This document shows, one piece after another, positions 1 to 5,303 of a DNA stretch of 11,038 bases. The notes beneath the pieces were generated by a model. That model was not told the DNA's origin, did not search any database, and saw only the letters and a program-made list of their open reading frames with translations. A program made the position numbers and the translations under genes. Each line of letters opens with the position of its first letter. Within the stretch, counting starts at the first letter, position 1. Source of the DNA: Clostridia bacterium (GTDB lineage: Bacteria; Bacillota; Clostridia; Oscillospirales; CAG-272); assembly GCA_900754175.1 (NCBI GenBank), contig CAAEBS010000192.1, positions 1-11,038 of the forward strand. The letters run 5' to 3'.

Positions 1-27
1 AAACTTTTCTCCAGAAAAGTTTTCCCC
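1..27. repeat. Palindromic repeat, copy A (cut by window edge)
   Basis: Two perfect 10-base arms, AAACTTTTCT (1-10) and AGAAAAGTTT (13-22), are separated by CC and followed by TCCCC. The matching G-rich left end would lie outside the window. The element starts about 16 bases past the stop codon of the sugar transferase gene when read on the minus strand. A second copy with the same core lies at 7773-7804, also next to stop codons. It can fold into a long hairpin and may act as a transcription end or mRNA-stabilising element, but it has no following T-run on the visible side. Confidence 0.75.
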
Positions 28-43
28 GCCACCTCCGCTTCCC

Positions 44-652
44 CTATCGCATCCCAGCACCGCTGATGACCCGCAGGAACGTGCGGCAAAGAATCCCGAA
101 GTCCGAGCGGAAAGACATATTGCGGCAGTAGCGGATGTCAAGCCTTGCCTTTTCACGGTCGTCCAGCAGATCTCGCCCGCTCACCTGCGCAAGCCCGGTG
201 ATGCCAGGGCGTACCCGGTACACCCCACCCGAATTCCGCATCCGGTGCATTTCGGTCTCCTCGCATATCAGAGGTCGTGGTCCGATCAGACTCATGTCCC
301 CCCGCAATACGTTCCACAGCTGGGGCAACTCGTCAAGACTTGTCCGACGCAAAAAGCGCCCCACCGGCGTGATGTAGGCGCCGGCATCCGGAAAATCCGC
401 CGTGGGACGGTTGCACGGCGCCTCCCGATACATACTCCGGAACTTATAACAGGTAAAAACCCTGCCGCCACGCCCGATCCGCTTCTGCCGGAACAGCGCT
501 CCCCCCGGCGAACCAATGCGCACCGCCACGGCAATCCCCCACATAACGGGCGCCAGAAAAATCAACAGCAGTGCGGAAAATACTATGTCCAGAAACCGCT
601 TCCATATCCAATAGCCCTCCGCCGTCCTCCGGCGTTTTCTTTTCGTCGTCAT
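44..652 (-). CDS. Undecaprenyl-phosphate sugar phosphotransferase (bacterial sugar transferase family)
   Basis: This 202-residue protein belongs to the monotopic phosphoglycosyl transferases (WcaJ/PglC type), which move a sugar-1-phosphate from a UDP-sugar to undecaprenyl phosphate at the inner membrane face, the first step of making a surface polysaccharide or glycan. Visible signatures are KRFLDI (18-23) leading into a hydrophobic segment (about 22-44) typical of the re-entrant membrane helix, YKFRSM (69-74), the catalytic Asp-Glu pair in SLDELPQLWNVL (D107, E108), GDMSLIGPRP (118-127) and RPGITGLAQVSGR (148-160). It has the short catalytic-domain-only form, without the extra N-terminal helices of WcaJ. 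The ATG at 652 follows GGAGG (660-664 on the plus strand) at 7 bases. The acceptor sugar cannot be told from sequence. No other glycan-assembly gene is visible beside it; neighbours to the left are outside the window. Confidence 0.95.
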   Translation of the reverse strand: MTTKRKRRRTAEGYWIWKRFLDIVFSALLLIFLAPVMWGIAVAVRIGSPGGALFRQKRIGRGGRVFTCYKFRSMYREAPCNRPTADFPDAGAYITPVGRFLRRTSLDELPQLWNVLRGDMSLIGPRPLICEETEMHRMRNSGGVYRVRPGITGLAQVSGRDLLDDREKARLDIRYCRNMSFRSDFGILCRTFLRVISGAGMR

Positions 653-688
653 ACCTTATCCTCCGAAATCGTAAACATAGGATGTGTA

Positions 689-697
689 CTTTTCGGA
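689..697. promoter_or_regulatory. TCCGAAAAG motif upstream of the sugar transferase
   Basis: On the plus strand CTTTTCGGA occurs at 689-697, which reads TCCGAAAAG on the strand of the sugar transferase, 37 bases ahead of its start codon. The same word, with one A more or less, sits on the promoters of pgk (6701-6734) and of the nitroreductase operon (10679-10710). I could not find a convincing -35/-10 pair for the sugar transferase here, so its role is unproven. Confidence 0.3.
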
Positions 698-771
698 AAA
701 TCATGCGCCGCTTGCCAAATCTCTGCCCATACGCATTTTTTCGCATATTTTTGCGGAATAATTTTCATTTG

Positions 772-803
772 TTTACACGACGTTCAAATTTCAGGTATAT
801 AAT
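772..803 (+). promoter_or_regulatory. Putative promoter of the 862-2481 pair
   Basis: A perfect TATAAT box lies at 798-803 in a very AT-rich stretch. The best -35 candidate is TTTACA at 772-777, but the 20-base spacing is long; an overlapping TATATA at 796-801 would give 18. The start would fall near 810, leaving a leader of about 50 bases that contains the palindrome at 819-834. Confidence 0.5.
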
Positions 804-818
804 ATATAAATATGTGGA

Positions 819-834
819 GAAAATCCGGATTTTC
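819..834. promoter_or_regulatory. 16-bp perfect palindrome, likely operator
   Basis: GAAAATCCGGATTTTC is fully self-complementary with no gap. It lies about 10-25 bases past the expected transcription start and about 14 bases before the RBS of the membrane protein gene, a position suited to a repressor roadblock. The WYL-type regulator encoded in the same unit (1897-2481) is a possible binder; that is inference. Confidence 0.45.
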
Positions 835-861
835 ATATGAATTTCACCGAGGAAAACAAAC

Positions 862-1863
862 ATGAAGATAACCGATTCAAACAGAAAACAACTTGCCCCC
901 CTGCGGATCTACGCCGTCATTACGCTGGCGGCAACCGCAATTGCCATCGTCCTGCGTACCCTCTCGCTCTGCCTGTTCTTTGAGGCGGACATCGGCTACT
1001 ACGCACAGGGCGCATGGTTCCCTACCTTTACGCATATCCTGATGGCGCTTTTCGTGGCGGGCTTTGCCGCCGCCCTGTTCGCCCTCTGGAAAAAGAAACA
1101 GCCCCCGCTTGCCGCTCCTGCCGCCGGCTCCCGTGTTGCCGCATGGCTTTGCGTCCTGCTGTGGGGCGCCTACACCGTATTTCTGATCCTTTGTAAGAGC
1201 GGCGCCCTTGCCACTCCCTCCACCCCTCCGCTCTACTGGCTGGCGATCCTGCTTTCCCTGGCAACCATTCTGTTTTTTGCCGGGTACGCCCTGCAAAAAG
1301 GAAATGCCTCGCTCTGCCTTGTCACCGGTCTTGCCGCCATTCTCTGGTTCCTCTGGACGCTCGGCGTCTCCTACTTTGACGCCACTGTGGCAATGAACGC
1401 CCCCCACAAGACCATTCTGCATCTCGCCTGCCTTTCGGGTATGCTCCTGATACTCTCCCTGACACGGGAATCCTGCCGTGCCCGTAAAAACCGCCTGTAT
1501 CTCTTTTCCCTGTCCTGCGGCGTGTTTTTCCTGATGACTTCGGCAATCCCCTCGCTCATTTACGACTTTATCCACCCCGATTTTGTCCGCACTGCCGCCC
1601 CCGCCGACTTTGTATGTCTTGCCCTCGGCGTCTTTGCCATTGTCCGCCTGTGCGAACTTACGGTCGTTCTGCCCGACGATACCTATGACATCGTCGAAGA
1701 AACGCCCGACACTCCGGCAGACGAAAATACCGCCACGACCGACGACGGAGACGAAACAGCCGACGCACCCGAGACCGACGACGGAGACGAAACAGCCGAC
1801 GCACCCGAGACCGACGGCGATGAGACTGCCGACCGGCCGGGTGAAAACACCCCGGAAAACTGA
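862..1863 (+). CDS. Polytopic membrane protein with acidic repeat tail, function unknown
   Basis: I do not recognise this 333-residue protein. It has about eight hydrophobic segments, near residues 16-38, 57-76, 91-111, 125-143, 150-170, 184-201, 211-231 and 248-266, with short loops, followed by a soluble C-terminal tail (about 270-333) made mostly of Asp, Glu, Thr, Ala and Pro. The tail holds the 12-residue unit TDDGDETADAPE twice, then a decayed third copy. The RBS GAGGAAA (849-855) sits 7 bases before the ATG. The hydrophobic part has no obvious transporter or enzyme signature that I can name. It is followed after 33 bases by a WYL-type regulator on the same strand, so the two are probably co-transcribed. 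It could be a sensor or scaffold for that regulator, but nothing in the sequence proves it. Confidence 0.85.
   Translation: MKITDSNRKQLAPLRIYAVITLAATAIAIVLRTLSLCLFFEADIGYYAQGAWFPTFTHILMALFVAGFAAALFALWKKKQPPLAAPAAGSRVAAWLCVLLWGAYTVFLILCKSGALATPSTPPLYWLAILLSLATILFFAGYALQKGNASLCLVTGLAAILWFLWTLGVSYFDATVAMNAPHKTILHLACLSGMLLILSLTRESCRARKNRLYLFSLSCGVFFLMTSAIPSLIYDFIHPDFVRTAAPADFVCLALGVFAIVRLCELTVVLPDDTYDIVEETPDTPADENTATTDDGDETADAPETDDGDETADAPETDGDETADRPGENTPEN
1738..1833 (+). repeat. 36-bp in-frame tandem repeat
   Basis: Two perfect 36-base copies occupy 1738-1773 and 1774-1809, followed by a partial, diverged copy at 1810-1833. Each full unit encodes TDDGDETADAPE in the acidic tail of the membrane protein. 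The two copies are identical at base level, not only at protein level, which points to recent duplication. Confidence 0.95.
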
Positions 1864-1896
1864 CCTTGGAAAAATGCGATTGTTGAGGAGTAGCTT

Positions 1897-2481
1897 ATGA
1901 ACGCCAATCAAAGAATCCAGTGGTTCCACCAGAAAGTGTGCGAGGGATGCTACCCCAACGCCGCTCACCTGTCCGAACGCTTTCAGATCTCCCATCGGCA
2001 GGCACAGCGTGACGTGGAGTTCCTGCGGACCCACCTGAATGCGCCGCTGAAATATTCCCTGTCCCATAAAGGCTATTACTACGAGCAGGAATTTTCCATT
2101 CCCGTCATGCTGATGGAGGAAAACGACTCGGATTACCACGACGTGCTCAACAGCCTGCGTGACTTCAGCGGTCGTAATGCCGAACGCTCAGTCATCCAGA
2201 TGCAGCTCCCCTATACGGCTTTGCTGGAGATCACCGACCGCATCACCGTTCTGAACCTGCGCAGTATCATCGTAGGCGAGGAGCCGCACCACCGCTATCG
2301 CTGTGAATTTCCCAGTGTGGAGCTGTTTCTGGGCATCATCATGTCCGCCGGCGCCGATATCCGGATCATCGAGCCGGAATGGCTCCGCCTGCGCCTCGTG
2401 GAGTTCGCCACCCGGGTGCTGTCGCTCAATGCCCAGCCGCCGGAAGCCGAAAATTCCCGGAAAAACAAAAAAAATCCGTAA
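1897..2481 (+). CDS. Short WYL-type helix-turn-helix transcriptional regulator
   Basis: This 194-residue protein starts with a helix-turn-helix of the DeoR/YafY kind (about 20-45: AHLSERFQISHRQAQRDVEFL), followed by the wing-like KYSLSHKGYYY (52-62). Residues about 130-176 (RYRCEFPS, then LFLGIIMSAGADIRIIEPEWLRLRL) match the end of a WYL domain, the ligand-sensing part of these regulators. It is shorter than the usual 300-residue family members: the middle is reduced and I see no clear W-Y-L triplet. The RBS GAGGAG (1884-1889) precedes the ATG by 7 bases. It lies 33 bases after the membrane protein gene, so probably in one operon, and may control that operon through the palindrome at 819-834. 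The C-terminus is Lys/Asn-rich. There is no clear terminator between it and the rplJ promoter. Confidence 0.75.
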   Translation: MNANQRIQWFHQKVCEGCYPNAAHLSERFQISHRQAQRDVEFLRTHLNAPLKYSLSHKGYYYEQEFSIPVMLMEENDSDYHDVLNSLRDFSGRNAERSVIQMQLPYTALLEITDRITVLNLRSIIVGEEPHHRYRCEFPSVELFLGIIMSAGADIRIIEPEWLRLRLVEFATRVLSLNAQPPEAENSRKNKKNP

Positions 2482-2497
2482 TTTTTTCAAAAAACTC

Positions 2498-2525
2498 TTG
2501 ACAAACCGGAAAAACATGATATAAT
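2498..2525 (+). promoter_or_regulatory. Strong promoter of rplJ-rplL
   Basis: A perfect TTGACA (2498-2503) and a perfect TATAAT (2520-2525) are 16 bases apart, with TG at 2517-2518 forming an extended -10. This is the strongest promoter in the window, as expected for ribosomal protein genes. It begins only 16 bases past the stop of the upstream regulator gene. Confidence 0.92.
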
Positions 2526-2530
2526 AGTTC

Positions 2531-2604
2531 TGTTATCCAAAGACAGCAGGTTCCCGTAAAGGCGTTTCGCTTTCCTGCCGAGGACAGATTTATGATATTT
2601 TTGT
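2531..2604 (+). promoter_or_regulatory. Ribosomal protein L10 leader (autoregulatory mRNA element)
   Basis: The untranslated leader holds the conserved parts of the Firmicutes L10 leader: ATCCAAAGACAGCAGG (2535-2550), a variable hairpin, and CCTGCCGAGGACAG (2574-2587). GCAGG (2546-2550) pairs with CCTGC (2574-2578), leaving the unpaired purine-rich sides that form the binding site for the L10-L12 complex. Inside, AAAGGCG and CGCTTT form a smaller stem. In the known system, excess L10-L12 binds here and reduces rplJ-rplL expression by attenuation. The assignment rests on motif match and on position directly ahead of rplJ. Confidence 0.85.
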
Positions 2605-2651
2605 AATCTTTCTTCGTGCAAGCGTATGCCTGTCGGGGAAAGATTTTTTTT
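2605..2651 (+). terminator. Leader attenuator terminator of rplJ
   Basis: AATCTTTCTTCG (2605-2616) pairs with CGGGGAAAGATT (2634-2645) over 12 positions, two of them G-U wobbles, with a short inner GCA/TGC stem in the loop. Eight T residues (2644-2651) follow at once. The structure lies between the L10-binding leader and the rplJ RBS (2666-2672), where a regulated terminator is expected. Confidence 0.85.
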
Positions 2652-2679
2652 GCTGTATTTCAACAGGAGGTGAAACAAA

Positions 2680-3213
2680 GTGCCAAGCAAATCCATTCTT
2701 GAGCAGAAGCAGGCAATCGTTGCGGCTCTTGCCGAGCAGTTGAAGAATTCCCCTGCGGGAGTTGTGGTCAACTATCAGGGCATTACCGTGGACGACGACA
2801 CCAAAATGCGGAAAGCTCTCCGTGAGGCAGGCGTTGATTACAAGGTTATGAAGAACTCCATGACCGGCAGAGCCTGCGATGAAGTCGGTCTGGGCGATAT
2901 GAAGCAGTACCTTGTGGGTATGACGGCAATCGCTATCGGCAAGGACGATGCGGTAGCTCCCGCAAAAGTCCTGAAAGAGTATGCCGAAAAGATCGAATCT
3001 TTCCAGATCCTCGGCGGCTACCTTGACGGTAAGGTCGTGGACAAGGACACCGTAAACAAGCTGGCGGACATTCCTTCCAAGGAAGTTCTGCTTGCCAAGT
3101 TCCTCGGAAGCATCAAGTCTCCGCTGTACGGTCTTGCATATGCCCTTCAGGCAGTTGTGGACAAGAACGGCGAAGCAGAAGCCGCTCCTGCGGCAGAAGA
3201 AGCACAGGCGTAA
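2680..3213 (+). CDS. rplJ: 50S ribosomal protein L10
   Basis: This 177-residue protein forms the base of the ribosomal stalk: its N-terminal part binds 23S rRNA with L11, and its C-terminal helix carries L7/L12 dimers. Recognisable parts are the N-terminal SKSILEQKQAIVAALAEQL, VVVNYQGITVDD (27-38), a middle segment with the usual lineage pattern YKVMKNSM, and PSKEVLLAKFLGSIKSPLYG near the C-terminal end, followed by an Ala/Glu-rich tail. Length is normal for the family. The start is GTG at 2680, chosen because AGGAGGTG (2666-2672) lies 7 bases ahead and the protein then begins exactly as its homologues do. It is the first gene of the L10-L7/L12 unit and is controlled by the leader and attenuator just upstream. 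Confidence 0.98.
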   Translation: MPSKSILEQKQAIVAALAEQLKNSPAGVVVNYQGITVDDDTKMRKALREAGVDYKVMKNSMTGRACDEVGLGDMKQYLVGMTAIAIGKDDAVAPAKVLKEYAEKIESFQILGGYLDGKVVDKDTVNKLADIPSKEVLLAKFLGSIKSPLYGLAYALQAVVDKNGEAEAAPAAEEAQA

Positions 3214-3251
3214 GTCTGTACTCCACATTCCGGCAGAGTTGCCGTTTCATA

Positions 3252-3264
3252 GCGCCGTCGGCGC
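3252..3264 (+). other. Intercistronic hairpin between rplJ and rplL
   Basis: GCGCC (3252-3256) and GGCGC (3260-3264) form a short GC-rich stem with a GTC loop in the 97-base gap between rplJ and rplL. No T-run follows, so it is not a good terminator. It may protect or mark processed rplL mRNA, which is needed in excess because L7/L12 is present in several copies per ribosome; that role is inferred. Confidence 0.4.
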
Positions 3265-3310
3265 AAACTATTAAAATTAAAATGATTTTCGTTTAAGGAG
3301 GAAATTCAAA

Positions 3311-3691
3311 ATGGCATCTGAAAAGATTACTAACATTGTGGAAGAGATCAAGACTCTTACCATTATCGAACTGGCTGACCTCGTAAAGGCAGTAGAAGAG
3401 GAATTCGGCGTATCCGCAGCAGCTCCCGTAGGTGTTGCCGTTGCAGCCGGCGCTGCAGCAGCTCCCGCAGCTGAAGAGAAGACTGAGTTTGACGTTGTCC
3501 TCAAGTCCTTCGGCGCTAAGAAGCTGGACGTTATCAAGGCTGTTCGTGAGATCACCGGTCTTGGTCTGAAGGAAGCAAAAGAGATGGTTGAGGGCGCTCC
3601 CAAGACCGTTAAGGAAGGCGTTTCCAAGGACGACGCTGAGAACCTCAAGAAGACTCTCGAGGCTGCCGGCGCAGAAGTTGAAATCAAGTAA
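3311..3691 (+). CDS. rplL: 50S ribosomal protein L7/L12
   Basis: This 126-residue protein is the multi-copy stalk protein that recruits and activates translation GTPases such as EF-Tu and EF-G. It shows the N-terminal dimerisation and L10-binding part (about 1-33, ending [12 protein letters not shown]), an Ala-rich hinge (about 35-56), and the globular C-terminal domain with the highly conserved [20 protein letters not shown], then [20 protein letters not shown], then [13 protein letters not shown] at the end. AAGGAGG (3295-3301) sits 9 bases before the ATG. It is downstream of rplJ and ends at a strong terminator, so unlike the common rplJL-rpoBC arrangement no RNA polymerase gene follows. 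Confidence 0.99.
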   Translation: MASEKITNIVEEIKTLTIIELADLVKAVEEEFGVSAAAPVGVAVAAGAAAAPAAEEKTEFDVVLKSFGAKKLDVIKAVREITGLGLKEAKEMVEGAPKTVKEGVSKDDAENLKKTLEAAGAEVEIK

Positions 3692-3706
3692 TTTCACCCC
3701 TATGCC

Positions 3707-3752
3707 AAACAGGCAGATATCCGCACGTTGTGCGGATATCTGCCTGTTTTTT
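3707..3752. terminator. Shared bidirectional terminator of rplL and the acetyltransferase gene
   Basis: A perfect 20-base stem pairs 3707-3726 with 3730-3749 around a GTT loop; the outer part starts AAACAGGCAG. On the plus strand a T-run at 3747-3752 follows, giving a strong terminator for rplJ-rplL. The stop codon of the convergent acetyltransferase gene (3751-3753) touches the stem, so the same hairpin, ending in TTT on that strand, can also end transcription from the other side. Confidence 0.93.
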
Positions 3753-4353
3753 ATATGTCAATTTTTCTGTCTTTGAAATAATATTCCCTGTCGTGCTCTC
3801 CGATCTCACGCAGGACCCGGCACGGATTTCCGACCGCCACCACGTTTGCGGGCAGATCCTTTGTCACCACGCTTCCCGCTCCCACAACCGTATTGTCGCC
3901 GATCGTGACGCCGGGCAGAACGATAACGCCCGCACCCAGCCAGCAGTTCTTTCCGATGTGGATCGGCACGTTATACTGACAGCCCTTCTCTCTCAGCTCC
4001 GGCAAAATCGGATGCCCCGCCGTGGCAAGAACTACGTTCGGTCCGAACATGGTGTTGTCCCCCACGTAAATTCCGGTATCATCCACCATGGTCAGATTGA
4101 AATTGGCATAGATGTGTTTGCCCCAATGGCAATGCCTGCCGCCGAAATTAGCGTGAAGCGGCGGCTCGATATAGCCTCCCTCGCCGATCTGCACAAACAT
4201 TTCCGAAAGCAACTTTTCCCGCTTGTCGGCTTCTGTCGGGCGGGTGCTGTTGTACTCATACAGCAGGTCAAGGCACCGCACCTGCTCCGACACAATCTCC
4301 GGATCATCCGGCATATACAGCTCGCCCCGGTGCATTTTTTCTTTCCTGCTCAT
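3751..4353 (-). CDS. Maltose/galactoside-type O-acetyltransferase (left-handed beta-helix)
   Basis: This 200-residue protein belongs to the Maa/LacA sugar O-acetyltransferases, which move acetyl from acetyl-CoA to a sugar hydroxyl. Near the N-terminus is the Mac domain signature (HRGELYMPDDPEI), then ANFGGRHCHWGKHIYANFN and the hexapeptide-repeat coil NCWLGAGVIVLPGVTIGDNT, ending VVAVGNPCRVLREI. The likely catalytic His is in the TAGHP motif (residue 114). I start at ATG 4353 because GGGAGG lies 9 bases upstream on that strand; a longer reading begins only with TTG and has no RBS. Its start is 72 bases past the tpiA stop, with a terminator-like hairpin between, so it may be read by partial read-through from pgk-tpiA. 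The natural acceptor sugar is unknown; these enzymes are often broad and may serve detoxification. Confidence 0.93.
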   Translation of the reverse strand: MSRKEKMHRGELYMPDDPEIVSEQVRCLDLLYEYNSTRPTEADKREKLLSEMFVQIGEGGYIEPPLHANFGGRHCHWGKHIYANFNLTMVDDTGIYVGDNTMFGPNVVLATAGHPILPELREKGCQYNVPIHIGKNCWLGAGVIVLPGVTIGDNTVVGAGSVVTKDLPANVVAVGNPCRVLREIGEHDREYYFKDRKIDI

Positions 4354-4378
4354 TATATCTTTCCTCCCGATACAAAAC

Positions 4379-4412
4379 AAGGGGAAAATCCCTTGCCGGA
4401 GATTTTCCCCTT
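4379..4412 (-). terminator. Terminator after tpiA
   Basis: Read on the minus strand, AAGGGGAAAATC is followed by a 10-base loop and GATTTTCCCCTT, a perfect 12-base stem, and then by TGTTTTG. It lies 14 bases past the tpiA stop and ahead of the acetyltransferase RBS. It should end much of the pgk-tpiA transcript, with leakage supplying the acetyltransferase gene, for which I see no usable promoter of its own. Confidence 0.8.
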
Positions 4413-4425
4413 TGTCAAAACAGAT

Positions 4426-5193
4426 TTACTGTGCCGCATCCACGATTGCCGTGAATTTCTTTGCCACCAGAGATGCGCCGCCGATCAGTCCGCCGTCCAC
4501 GTCCGGCTTAGCCAGAAGCTCTGCGGCGTTGCCGTCGTTCATCGAGCCGCCGTACTGAATGGTCACGCCCTCGGCAACCTCTGCGCCGTACATGGAAGCC
4601 AGAACCTTGCGGATCTCCCCACAGGTTTCCTCTGCCTGCTCCGGCGTTGCGGTCAGACCGGTTCCGATTGCCCATACCGGCTCGTAAGCGATAATCACGT
4701 TCTTGAGCGCCTCGGCGTCCACTCCTGCCAGATCCAGTTTGGTCTGCATGGAAACCACCTCGTTGGTAATGCCGGACAGTCTCTGCTCCTTGACCTCGCC
4801 AAGGCAAAGAATGACCTTAAGTCCTGCCGCCAGCGCCGCTTTGGTCCGCAGGTTGACCGTGGTATCGGTCTCGCCGAAATACTGACGTCTCTCGCTGTGA
4901 CCGATAATTACGTACTCCACGCCGATCTCCCTGAGCATCTCCGCAGACACCTCTCCGGTGAAAGCGCCCTTAGCTTCATAGTGTACGTTCTCCGCACCGA
5001 TCTTGATGTTGGAGCCTTTTGCCGCTTCCATTGCGGCGGCAATGGTAACGTAAGGAGCGCAGAAAATAATGTCGCATTTGTCTTTTCCGGCAACCATGGG
5101 CTTGATCTCCTGAATAAATGCCGTTGCCTGTGCGGGAGTGAAGTTCATCTTCCAGTTGCCCGCAATTACCGTTCTTCTCTTTGCAGGATTCAT
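4426..5193 (-). CDS. tpiA: Triosephosphate isomerase
   Basis: This 255-residue protein interconverts dihydroxyacetone phosphate and glyceraldehyde 3-phosphate in glycolysis, in the cytoplasm. All key residues are visible: Asn13 and Lys15 in GNWKMN, the electrophile His99 in VIIGHSERR, the catalytic base Glu171 in AYEPVWAIGTG with the flexible loop 6 following, YGGSMNDGNAAEL for phosphate binding, and DGGLIGGASL near the end. Length matches the family. The ATG at 5193 follows GGAAGG at 8 bases. It lies 110 bases after pgk on the same strand with no clear promoter between, so the two form one glycolytic transcript, ended by the hairpin at 4379-4412. Confidence 0.99.
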   Translation of the reverse strand: MNPAKRRTVIAGNWKMNFTPAQATAFIQEIKPMVAGKDKCDIIFCAPYVTIAAAMEAAKGSNIKIGAENVHYEAKGAFTGEVSAEMLREIGVEYVIIGHSERRQYFGETDTTVNLRTKAALAAGLKVILCLGEVKEQRLSGITNEVVSMQTKLDLAGVDAEALKNVIIAYEPVWAIGTGLTATPEQAEETCGEIRKVLASMYGAEVAEGVTIQYGGSMNDGNAAELLAKPDVDGGLIGGASLVAKKFTAIVDAAQ

Positions 5194-5242
5194 CTTCGTA
5201 TCCTTCCTTTTTCTGATATTGAATTTGTATTTTCAGTGGGAA

Positions 5243-5272
5243 CCGGCACCGCAGAAAGCCCGACGGTGCCGG
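5243..5272 (-). other. Hairpin between pgk and tpiA
   Basis: CCGGCACCG (5243-5251) and CGGTGCCGG (5264-5272) form a perfect 9-base stem with a 12-base loop, 31 bases past the pgk stop. On the transcribed strand it is followed by TTCCCACTG, not a T-run, so it is a poor terminator. It may set relative pgk and tpiA levels by pausing or by protecting the upstream mRNA end; this is inference. Confidence 0.55.
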
Positions 5273-5303
5273 ATATTACCGTTTTCCGATTACTCGGTCC
5301 TGA

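Noticed and set aside
877..2139. Long open frame on the minus strand opposite the membrane protein and regulator genes
   Set aside because: It is antisense to two genes with good RBS and clear protein features, and its own translation is rich in Gly, Gln and Arg with no recognisable domain. It arises from the codon bias of the real genes.
2481..2497. T-rich stretch after the WYL regulator gene as a terminator
   Set aside because: There is a T-run but no GC-rich stem before it, so no intrinsic terminator can be supported.
4348..4378. TTGTTT and TATAAT 17 bases apart on the minus strand, ahead of the acetyltransferase gene
   Set aside because: The TATAAT overlaps the start codon used with the GGGAGG RBS, so transcription from it would miss the start. 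The -35 part belongs to the T-rich end of the tpiA terminator.
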